Shown here: positions 1 to 6,189 of the stretch, piece after piece
How positions within the stretch are numbered: position 1 is the stretch's first letter
Layout: every line of letters begins with the position of its first letter
Assembly: GCA_937873665.1 (NCBI GenBank)
Contig: CALMYW010000115.1
Location: forward strand, 1-7,922
DNA length: 7,922 nucleotides
Direction of reading: 5' to 3'
Origin: an uncultured Sphingorhabdus sp.
GTDB lineage: Bacteria > Pseudomonadota > Alphaproteobacteria > Sphingomonadales > Sphingomonadaceae
Made by a program: the position numbers and the translations under genes
The notes under the pieces: generated by a model
The model's input: only the letters and a program-made list of their open reading frames with translations
Told to the model about the DNA's origin: nothing
The model's database searches: none

Positions 1-585
1 ACGGCATTTGCACACCATCTCGCGCGAAGCCTTGACATGCCCCTGCACCTGAAGCGCGCGTCCGACCTGCAGAGCATGTGGCTGGGGGAAGCCGAGAAGA
101 ACATCGCGCGCGCCTTCGAGGGTGCGCGCGAGGAAGGGGCGCTGTTGCTGATCGACGAGGCGGACAGCTTCCTGCAGGACCGCAGCGGTGCCCAGCGTAG
201 CTGGGAGGTGAGTCAGGTCAACGAGATGCTGACCCAGATGGAGGCTTTCGACGGTGTCTTCATCGCCTCCACCAACCTGATGGAGCGCCTGGACGCGGCG
301 TCGCTGCGGCGTTTCGATTTCAAGGTGCATTTCGGCTACCTGACCGCGACCCAGCGGTGCGCCTTGTTCCGGCGTGTCATGGACAACAGCGCCGATGGGG
401 AGGCGGATGGTGCCTGGATGCGGTCACTGGACCGTCTGGATCGCCTCGTGCCTGGGGACTTCGCGAATGTGCTGCGGCAGCTGAAGGTTCTAGCTCAACC
501 GGCGACGCCTGCCCGACTCCTGGAGCTTCTCGAGGCGGAGCTGCGCCTGAAACCGGGCGCGCAAGGACGGCGAATCGGCTTTTGA
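1..585 (+). CDS. AAA+ family ATPase, C-terminal part (5' end outside window)
   Basis: The reading frame is open from base 1, so the gene starts upstream. The first residues, TAFAHHLAR, look like the tail of a Walker A P-loop (GKT followed by a helix), so the Lys itself is probably just off the edge. Visible landmarks, counting from base 1: LLLIDEAD Walker B with D52/E53, the sensor-1 segment FIASTN ending at N92, then an arginine-finger-like RR (103-104) in SLRRFD. A sensor-2/lid region follows (GDFANVLRQ). The order and spacing are those of the classical AAA clade (FtsH/CDC48/SpoVK-like), which couples ATP hydrolysis to remodelling of proteins or complexes. I see no protease motif in the visible part, and the frame ends soon after the lid, so this is the C-terminus. 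The substrate is unknown. A PcfJ-type gene follows 43 bp downstream on the same strand, perhaps in the same transcript. Confidence 0.9.
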   Translation, partial: TAFAHHLARSLDMPLHLKRASDLQSMWLGEAEKNIARAFEGAREEGALLLIDEADSFLQDRSGAQRSWEVSQVNEMLTQMEAFDGVFIASTNLMERLDAASLRRFDFKVHFGYLTATQRCALFRRVMDNSADGEADGAWMRSLDRLDRLVPGDFANVLRQLKVLAQPATPARLLELLEAELRLKPGAQGRRIGF

Positions 586-628
586 GGCGCGCTGGGAATC
601 AACGATTTGTTCGAACCGGTCGATTGAC

Positions 629-1921
629 ATGACACTGAATGTTGGCCTGCGCGAGGGCGCTGATCCGTTACATGAGCCGATCCGTTTCGCTCGCCTCCTC
701 GAGCTGGCGAGCAACGTCCTGAGAGGGCGAGGCGAGGTCGGAATCCTCGCCGAGATTGGTGATTCCGTAGATCGCCTGCGGTTCTCGTCTGCACTCTGGC
801 TCGAGGGGGCTGACAGCGCGTCCTGTGACTTCTGGTGGGACAACCTGCACAGGCTCCTGGCCGACTACGGCATCGATCCTTCGGATCTGGACCTGCATGA
901 AGATGCGATGTGCCCTTGTGGCCATCGCCTGTCCCAACATAGCGAGAAGGGTGGGATGGGGATTGAAGGGAGTCGCGCATGGCATCTCTACAGGACGAGT
1001 CAGCAGCTCGAGGCGACTGATCCTCGCGCGCGAACCGCTGCCGCCCTTGAGCATCGCGTCCTTTTGGAACTGGTGCTCCAGATCGCGCATGACGCGCAGG
1101 CGCCCGCCTCCAGGCGCGCGGAGGCATGGCAGGTGATCGACGACATTGACCACCGTCGCCCCGTGATAAAGGGGTTGGCACGACTCTTCCGTGTTGGACC
1201 GGCGGCGATTCGGGTCATGCGGCAATGGCGTCCCTCTTCCGCGCAACGCTGGCTGTCGTATTCCTCCGCGCGAAGGATCTCCAGCATGTTGGCCGTCATC
1301 CCCGCGCAGTGCAGGGGAGATCTCGATGCGCGTGAGCTCTGGCAATGGCTTCCCGTAGCGCACTCGATCATGCAATCCACGCGTGTGTCGCCCGACTATC
1401 TCATGCGCGTCCAGTTTCTCGATGCCATCGAACGCCTCATCGCCATCAAGTCGGTGAGGCGAAAAGATCGCCGGAGCATGCTTCGTCACGCGATTCGCTG
1501 GTTGCGCCTGCAGCGCTGCCGACAAGGCGGACATCCACGACCGTCCAGGCTTCTGGCAGCCATCGGCCAGCCTGTTCCCCAGCCCACGGAGCTCAGCTTC
1601 TGCTTTGATCTACCCAATGGGTGGAGAGCCGCCCCCCTGGACACACCGGATGCCCTTCGGCAGGAAGGGGCGGTGATGCAACATTGCTTGGCGCGCTATG
1701 TGAAGACGGTGATGCGAGGGGAGTCCTGTGCGTACGCGTTGCGATCGAGCGATGGAAGCCAACGGGCGACGTTATTGCTTGAACCCTGGATGGAGGATGA
1801 CGAGATTTGCGCGACACTCGCCGGTCCAGAGAATCGGGCCGTATCCCTCAATGCTATCGACGCGATGGGAGCATTGCTTCGAATCGTGTCGCCGATGACC
1901 ACGAAAGTAAGACTCTCTTGA
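629..1921 (+). CDS. PcfJ-domain protein
   Basis: A 430-residue protein whose C-terminal part (about residues 325-405) carries the pattern I recognise as the PcfJ-like domain. It has EGAVMQHC (346-353), then Y357, a Gly/Ser turn, CAYALRSS, a strand ATLLLEP and a closing Gly/Asn segment LAGPENRAV. PcfJ was named from the conjugative plasmid pCF10, and such proteins occur on plasmids and islands. I know of no established biochemical function for it. The N-terminal three quarters are probably helical and rich in Arg and Leu, with a small CPCGH cluster (95-99) that could bind metal but lacks a clear partner pair. No signal peptide or membrane segment is seen, so it should be cytoplasmic. The ATG at 629 is the first good start, but its Shine-Dalgarno is weak. 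The AAA+ gene upstream is co-directional, so the two may work together (inference). The domain call is moderately firm; the function is open. Confidence 0.75.
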   Translation: MTLNVGLREGADPLHEPIRFARLLELASNVLRGRGEVGILAEIGDSVDRLRFSSALWLEGADSASCDFWWDNLHRLLADYGIDPSDLDLHEDAMCPCGHRLSQHSEKGGMGIEGSRAWHLYRTSQQLEATDPRARTAAALEHRVLLELVLQIAHDAQAPASRRAEAWQVIDDIDHRRPVIKGLARLFRVGPAAIRVMRQWRPSSAQRWLSYSSARRISSMLAVIPAQCRGDLDARELWQWLPVAHSIMQSTRVSPDYLMRVQFLDAIERLIAIKSVRRKDRRSMLRHAIRWLRLQRCRQGGHPRPSRLLAAIGQPVPQPTELSFCFDLPNGWRAAPLDTPDALRQEGAVMQHCLARYVKTVMRGESCAYALRSSDGSQRATLLLEPWMEDDEICATLAGPENRAVSLNAIDAMGALLRIVSPMTTKVRLS

Positions 1922-1999
1922 AGTCTCGCCTCACGAGCCGTTGCCATTGGAAAGAAGATAGCCTGGAACTCGTTACGGCGATCCGGCAGTTCTCAGCGA

Positions 2000-2608
2000 C
2001 TAGCTCAGGTCGGATGTAACAACGATGATCTGGCTCAGAACCGTTCCGGCAAGCGCGAGGATCGCTGCAGGAACGCCCTCACTCGACATGCCCGCGTCTT
2101 GTCGCCGCTGTGGAAAGCAGCGCGATGGCTCGTCGATGAGCAGCACTTGAGTCGCTGATTCACGGACATGTTGCTCGATATGCTGGCTGAACGCCTCAGC
2201 ACCGCGACGGCCCTTGATCATTAGCGACAGCTCGACACCCCGCATGCGTTGGATCAGGTTGGACACGCGGTGCCAGTCCTCGTCCTCCAGATATCCTTGA
2301 CGAAGGCTCGAAGGCCGTACAGCGCTGGCAAGCAGGGCATGCCCCAGCAGATGGGCCCGTTTGTTTGCGGTCACAAACAGCGCCCTTCGATCCAAAGAGA
2401 GTTCGAGCGAATCGATGTAGGTGGCGAGTAGCCAGTCCTTCGCTCCAACAGTATCCGCACGAATCACCAGGACAGATTGGTCGCGGTTTTGCGGCGATTC
2501 GCCGAATGCGGTCGTGGGATAGCGAGCAAGGGCATACATTTCGTCGCTTGTCATCAAGGCGCGAAATCCCTGTTGGAGCAAAGTGCGAAGCGGGATGGGT
2601 TGAGCCAC
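2000..2608 (-). CDS. Degenerate DnaB-like helicase-core protein (probable inactive NTPase)
   Basis: A 202-codon minus-strand ORF that aligns by eye over most of its length with the C-terminal RecA-like domain of DnaB. Residues 14-20 (GFRALMT) sit at the TG(Y/F)xDL segment. VLVIRADTVGAKDW (46-59) sits at the Walker A strand and loop. SLRQGYLEDEDWHRVS (101-116) matches the DnaB (I/L)RTGxLxDEDW signature very well. VLLIDEPS (155-162) sits at Walker B, and IIVVTSDLS at the H3 strand (VVALSQLNR in DnaB). Key residues are altered: GKT reads AKD (K57 kept), and the SLEM catalytic Glu is N82. The protein stops at H3, so H4 and the C-terminus are missing. Canonical helicase activity is therefore unlikely. 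A regulatory, DnaB-interfering or decaying protein is possible. The GTG start at 2608 is uncertain; ATG at 2554 is an alternative. It lies downstream of the broken HEPN gene on the same strand and convergent to the PcfJ gene. Confidence 0.7.
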   Translation of the reverse strand: MAQPIPLRTLLQQGFRALMTSDEMYALARYPTTAFGESPQNRDQSVLVIRADTVGAKDWLLATYIDSLELSLDRRALFVTANKRAHLLGHALLASAVRPSSLRQGYLEDEDWHRVSNLIQRMRGVELSLMIKGRRGAEAFSQHIEQHVRESATQVLLIDEPSRCFPQRRQDAGMSSEGVPAAILALAGTVLSQIIVVTSDLS

Positions 2609-2737
2609 TGGGCGACGTCCGGTCCAGGCAAGCAGGTGTCTTCACCCACCAGCATGCGGATTCTGGCGACGAAACGTGTCGTAAATGACCCGGCGGGCCA
2701 GAACGAACTGCAACGGCCCTGCCAACGGATCCAAGCG

Positions 2738-3382
2738 TTACAGCACTGGGTACAGGGCGTCCCCGTATGCCTGGTCGGGATGATCCATCATGACAGTGAG
2801 GACCAGCGGCACCAGCGTTCCGAGGATGGCGACCGCGTCGGCCAGCTGGGCGCGGTTGACCTGGCTGTTCCAGGTCGCGCCGCCGTGGACGAGTTGGTTG
2901 CGGAGCACATACAAGCGGTCGAAAACGATTGCCAGGACTTAGGAGGTGTCGCCCTGCATGACCGCGGCGAAGGCTGCCTTCTTGCTGTTCGCAAAGCCCT
3001 CTTCCCAACGGTTGCTGGCGTCGTGTGTTCGCATCGCGGTCCAAAACGGTTCGTAAGTGAACTTGTTGTCGATCAGGGTTCGTATCGGCCCCGTGAACTG
3101 CTGGAACAGAGCCCGGTGCAGACGCTTGTCGGTGTCGAGCATGACCATGCCCTCAAGAAAGGCCCTGGCCCGCGTGCGCTCGGTCTCATCGCGCCCGAAC
3201 TCACGAGCGTAGGCGGCATTCATTGCGATCCATTGCAGGATGAAACGCAGGTCGGGATCGGCGTCTTCATTTTCCGAGCGGATCAGCCAGCTCAGCGCCC
3301 GGTGGATGCGCAGGCGTAGGGCCTCGGGCTCTTGGTCACGGATCCGACGGTGGCGATCCTTCAACTCGGTGGCAGTCAGCAT
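2738..3382 (-). pseudogene. HEPN-domain protein, split by an in-frame TAA
   Basis: Reading from ATG at 3382, 147 codons lead to TAA at 2939-2941. The very same frame then continues for 66 codons to TAA at 2738-2740, giving 214 codons in all. Both halves look like one protein of a conserved HEPN-type family. The N-terminal half has LRIHRALSWL and FILQWIAMNAAYA. The part after the stop has DRLYVLRNQLVHGGATWNS, which contains the HEPN motif R-x4-H (R161 to H166). HEPN proteins are often RNases or toxins in defence and toxin-antitoxin loci, and the R-x4-6-H pair is the catalytic centre in active members. The stop removes that motif and the last helices, so the 147-aa product should be inactive. 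The frame is open to 3478, but the M at 3382 begins the recognisable N-terminus. Readthrough or an assembly error are alternatives. No partner antitoxin is visible; the DnaB-like gene follows on the same strand. Confidence 0.82.
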
Positions 3383-3541
3383 CGTGTGGATCCCGTGTGG
3401 ATGAAGGAGTATGCCCAGTTGATGGGGTTCGCGGCGATGCGCGCTGTTGCGACACATGGCGTCGCTATCGGCTTCCATGATGCGGGGGTGATTCCGTCAC
3501 CGGTGCGTGCTAGCGTCGGGCAGACAGACCTGGGGGGGTGT
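3383..3541. promoter_or_regulatory. Divergent intergenic region between HEPN gene and nuclease operon
   Basis: This 159-bp gap separates the start of the minus-strand HEPN gene from the first gene of the plus-strand operon, so it should carry both promoters and any operator for the WYL regulator encoded further down. I do not see a convincing -35/-10 pair on either strand. On the minus strand CATACT (around 3405-3412) is a weak -10 candidate without a good -35. Open frames cross the gap in both directions, but neither resembles the neighbouring protein families, so I treat it as non-coding. Confidence 0.4.
3532..3538 (+). promoter_or_regulatory. G7 tract acting as ribosome binding site region
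   Basis: A run of seven G lies three bases before the ATG at 3542. It is the only purine-rich stretch close enough to serve as a Shine-Dalgarno for the nuclease gene, and it supports 3542 over the upstream ATG at 3332. The spacing is short and the match to AGGAGG is imperfect. A homopolymer in this place could also change length by slippage. Confidence 0.45.
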
Positions 3542-5047
3542 ATGGGGCGTGCGCTGTCCAAGTCGAAACTGGTGGCCTTCCGGCAATGTCCGAAGCGGCT
3601 CTGGCTGGAAGTGCATCGCCCTGAGCTGCGGGTGGACTCTGCCCAGTCCCAGGCCCGGTTCAAGGCGGGCAACCAAGTGGGCGACATCGCGCGCCAGCAG
3701 TACGACCCGAAGCGCAAGGGCGTGCTGCTCGATGCCCAGGTCGATGGGTTCGACCAGGTGTTTGCCAGGACCCAGCAGTTGCTTGGTTCGAGCCAGCCTG
3801 TTTTCGAAGCCGGCTTTCGAACGAAGGAGGCGTTGGCGTTCGCGGACGTCCTGCTGCCCGTCAGAAGGGGCGGCAAACAGGTCTGGAAAATGATCGAGGT
3901 GAAATCCTCGACCACGGTCAAGGACTACCACCGCGATGATGCCGCCATCCAGTTGTCCGTTGCCTGGGCCTCTGGAGCGTCCGTCGCTTCCGTTGCCATT
4001 GCATGTGTCGACAGTACTTGGGTATACCCGGGTGGCGGGGACTACGCGGGATTGCTCGTCGAGACGGATGTCACCGCTGAAGCAACGTCCAGGCAGGATG
4101 AGGTCCGGCAATGGATCGCGGAGGCCCATGGCATCGTCGCCGCGAAGGCAGAGCCTGCGATCAAAATTGGGAAACACTGCAGTGCACCCTTTGAGTGCAG
4201 CTTCAGTTCGTACTGCCAAGGATTGGTCCCGGACGTGCAGCACCCCGTCAGCCTGTTGCCTGGTGCCCTCCGCAAGCCATTGCAGGCATTGGTGGAGACA
4301 CAGAACCTCAACGAGCTCAGCGAAGTGCCTGATGCCCTGCTCAGCGACAAGCAGTTGCGGGTCAAACGGGTAACGCTGTCGGGACAACCGTTTTTCGACA
4401 AGCGCGCTGCTGCCCGCGAACTGCAAGCGCACAAACTGCCCGCGTACTTCATGGATTTCGAGACCATCCAGTTCGCAGTGCCGATCTGGAAGGGCACACG
4501 GCCTTACCAACAGATCCCGTTCCAGTTCAGCGTACATCGACTGTCGAGGACGGGGAAGCTCGCCCACGAGTCATTCCTTGATCTGTCCGGCAAGGACCCT
4601 TCGTTAGGGTTCGCCAATGCGTTGCTGGCCGCGTGTGGGACGCAAGGGCCGGTGTTTTCCTATAACGCCGGCTTCGAGGTATCGCGCATTCGGGATCTGG
4701 CGGCGCGGTTCCCCAGGCTCGCGAAAGGCCTGAAGGCCGTGGCGGAACGCGTGGTCGACCTACTGCCGGTGGCACGCGACCACTATTACCACCCGGATCA
4801 GGAAGGCAGCTGGAGCATCAAGGCAGTCCTGCCAACGCTCTGCCCCGATCTGGACTACGCCAAACTTGAAGGAGTGAAGGATGGCGGGATGGCCATGGAG
4901 GCGTTTGTGGAGGCAGTGGACCCTTCGACGACCCAGGAGCGAAAGGCCGAGATCGAGCGCCAGCTCATCGCCTATTGCGCGCTGGATACGCTGGCGTTGG
5001 TTCGGCTATGGTCGGCGTTCAGCGGCTCAAAGGTGGTCATCCGCTAG
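3542..5047 (+). CDS. Cas4/RecB-like nuclease fused to DUF2779 DEDDy-type exonuclease domain
   Basis: A 501-residue fusion of two nuclease modules. The N-terminal module opens with LSKSKLVAFRQCPKRLWL (C16), as in Cas4/Dna2-type PD-(D/E)XK proteins. It has the acidic D102 (FADVLL), the E119-x-K121 of IEVKSS, and closing cysteines C213, C219 and C225; with C16 these make the four ligands typical of a [4Fe-4S] cluster. The C-terminal module matches DUF2779: FMDFET gives D305-x-E307, YNAGFE (374-379) sits at the second exonuclease motif, and YCALD (478-482) fits the Y-x3-D of DEDDy exonucleases. The family is usually annotated only as DUF2779; processing of DNA ends is a reasonable inference, and the substrate is unknown. 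No Cas1/Cas2 or CRISPR array is present. The start at 3542 fits the domain start, and the longer frame from 3332 adds 70 residues of no family character. A WYL regulator begins 3 bp after the stop, so this is probably the first gene of the operon. Confidence 0.88.
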   Translation: MGRALSKSKLVAFRQCPKRLWLEVHRPELRVDSAQSQARFKAGNQVGDIARQQYDPKRKGVLLDAQVDGFDQVFARTQQLLGSSQPVFEAGFRTKEALAFADVLLPVRRGGKQVWKMIEVKSSTTVKDYHRDDAAIQLSVAWASGASVASVAIACVDSTWVYPGGGDYAGLLVETDVTAEATSRQDEVRQWIAEAHGIVAAKAEPAIKIGKHCSAPFECSFSSYCQGLVPDVQHPVSLLPGALRKPLQALVETQNLNELSEVPDALLSDKQLRVKRVTLSGQPFFDKRAAARELQAHKLPAYFMDFETIQFAVPIWKGTRPYQQIPFQFSVHRLSRTGKLAHESFLDLSGKDPSLGFANALLAACGTQGPVFSYNAGFEVSRIRDLAARFPRLAKGLKAVAERVVDLLPVARDHYYHPDQEGSWSIKAVLPTLCPDLDYAKLEGVKDGGMAMEAFVEAVDPSTTQERKAEIERQLIAYCALDTLALVRLWSAFSGSKVVIR

Positions 5048-5050
5048 CTC

Positions 5051-6046
5051 ATGGGAAAGCGCTCCGGCACCCTCGAAACGACCCTGCTCGCGATCGAGCT
5101 CCTGCGGCGCATTCCGCGCGGACGCAAAGTCCCCGCCGCCGTGCTGCGCGCCCAGCTGCATGAGATCGGTATCGAGCGCGACCTGCGCACGATCCAGCGC
5201 CAGCTGGATCTGCTGAGCGATCACTTCAAGCTGGATCGCGACATCCGCAGCAAGCCGTATGGCTATTCCTGGCCGAAGGGCTCGGAAGGGCTCTCCGTCC
5301 CGGGACTCAACCTGCAGGAATCACTGTTGTTGCGGCTGGCCGAGGAACACCTGCGCCACCTCCTGCCGACCCACCTGTTGAAGTCCATGGATGGCTTCTT
5401 CGCCCAGGCGCGGCAGAACCTCGATCCCGTTGGGCCGCCTTCGCTTGAGCGCGAGTGGCCGGCCAAGGTTCGCGTGGTAGCCACTTCGCAGCCCCTGCTG
5501 CCCCCCAGAATCGACCCTGCGGTGTTCGAGACCGTTTGCGAGTCGCTGTACGGCAACCGCTTCCTGGATGTCGCGTACAAGAACGCGTCCGGCTTCACGA
5601 CCAAGAGCCGCGTCAAGCCGCTCGGCCTGGCGCAGCAGGGGCCGCGCATGTACCTGATCTGCCGGTTCGTTGGGTATGAGGACAATCGTGCGCTAGCCAT
5701 TCACCGTATCCAGCAGGCATCAGGGTCGACGCTCACGTTCAAGCGGCCAAAGGACTTCAGCCTCAAGCAATACGATGACGAGGGCAGGTTCGGGTTCGGA
5801 GACGGCAAGAAAATCCGCTTGACGTTTCGAATCAAGAAGGACTACGGCTACCACGTGCTCGAGTCGAAGCTGTCAGAAGACCAAGTGGTCAAGGATCTTG
5901 GCGAGGACTACCAGATCTCAGCGACGGTGGTCGACTCCGCGATGCTGGAATGGTGGTTGCGGGGGTTTGGGGATGCTGTGTCGCACGTCAGGCGCCGGCG
6001 GCTGACGAGTGAACTGACGGAAGAGTCAAGACTGGATCCCGCATGA
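5051..6046 (+). CDS. WYL-domain transcriptional regulator
   Basis: A 331-residue regulator. Residues about 8-75 form a winged helix-turn-helix, with IERDLRTIQRQLDLLS as recognition helix and KPYGYSW as wing. Residues about 155-225 are the WYL domain, with the diagnostic core in RMYLICRFVGYEDNRALAIH: the Trp of the W-Y-L name is replaced by M, while Y201, L202 and the downstream R213 and H218 are kept. Residues 250-315 are the WYL C-terminal extension, ending in WWLRGFGDAVSHV. WYL regulators bind nucleic-acid or nucleotide-like ligands, and many, such as BrxR and CapW, repress phage-defence operons. This one sits second in the operon, 3 bp after the nuclease gene, and its TGA overlaps the next ATG. 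It probably controls its own operon from the 3383-3541 gap (inference). The start rests on spacing and the family N-terminus, because the AGGTGG at 5029-5034 is far for a Shine-Dalgarno. Confidence 0.9.
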   Translation: MGKRSGTLETTLLAIELLRRIPRGRKVPAAVLRAQLHEIGIERDLRTIQRQLDLLSDHFKLDRDIRSKPYGYSWPKGSEGLSVPGLNLQESLLLRLAEEHLRHLLPTHLLKSMDGFFAQARQNLDPVGPPSLEREWPAKVRVVATSQPLLPPRIDPAVFETVCESLYGNRFLDVAYKNASGFTTKSRVKPLGLAQQGPRMYLICRFVGYEDNRALAIHRIQQASGSTLTFKRPKDFSLKQYDDEGRFGFGDGKKIRLTFRIKKDYGYHVLESKLSEDQVVKDLGEDYQISATVVDSAMLEWWLRGFGDAVSHVRRRRLTSELTEESRLDPA

Positions 6047-6189
6047 CGAAGAGGACACCCCTGGTGGCTCCGAGCTGGTACTTCACCGCGCCCTGGGACC
6101 CCGTCGCGATTCGGCGCGGCGATGCACTGGGTTTTCGCGCCGGCGCAGACTACTTCGCCGACCTGCCTGGCTTAGGTAGGGCCATATGA
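6043..6189 (+). CDS. 48-codon coupled ORF, possible remnant paralogue of next gene
   Basis: A small ORF that starts inside the stop of the WYL gene (ATGA at 6043-6046) and ends inside the start of the next gene (ATGA at 6186-6189). Residues 27-43 (DALGFRAGADYFADLPG) resemble residues 28-46 of the downstream 433-aa protein. The shared positions are D, LGF, A, AD, AD and PG, with one three-residue gap and almost the same distance from Met. I infer either the surviving 5' end of a duplicated paralogue that lost its body, or a genuine micro-protein kept for translational coupling. There is no membrane segment or signal peptide. Its last codons hold the ribosome binding site of the next gene. Two perfect overlaps argue that it is translated; its function is unknown. 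Confidence 0.6.
   Translation: MTKRTPLVAPSWYFTAPWDPVAIRRGDALGFRAGADYFADLPGLGRAI
6174..6181 (+). promoter_or_regulatory. Shine-Dalgarno for the 433-aa gene
   Basis: AGGTAGGG ends four bases before the ATG at 6186 and is among the better ribosome binding sites in the window. It lies inside the final codons of the 48-codon ORF, so initiation at 6186 can be helped by ribosomes finishing that ORF. It also contains the TAG that closes the 433-aa frame upstream, which fixes 6186 as the first possible ATG. Confidence 0.6.

Noticed and set aside
1922..1999. A terminator expected between the convergent PcfJ and DnaB-like genes.
   Set aside because: No stem-loop with a T-run is visible on either strand in these 78 bases.
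2661..2690. A possible hairpin around gcgacgaaacgtgtcg in the gap between the two minus-strand genes.
   Set aside because: The stem is only four base pairs with a seven-base loop, and no T-tract follows on either strand, so it is not a credible terminator or operator.
2477..3319. A 280-codon plus-strand open frame.
   Set aside because: It lies opposite the HEPN pseudogene and the start of the DnaB-like gene, whose protein families are recognisable on the minus strand. The plus-strand translation has no family character and is a product of G/C-biased third positions.
3332..3541. N-terminal 70-codon extension of the nuclease gene and the 32-codon extension of the HEPN gene (3383-3478).
   Set aside because: The two extensions overlap each other on opposite strands, and neither matches the start of its family. 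The starts at 3542 and 3382 fit the domains.
3497..4567. A 356-codon minus-strand open frame.
   Set aside because: It is antisense to the Cas4-DUF2779 gene, where catalytic residues and cysteines are all present in the plus frame. It is a shadow frame.
3542..5047. A Cas4-like domain as a sign of a CRISPR-Cas locus.
   Set aside because: There is no repeat-spacer array and no Cas1, Cas2 or effector in the window. The DUF2779 fusion is a separate family.
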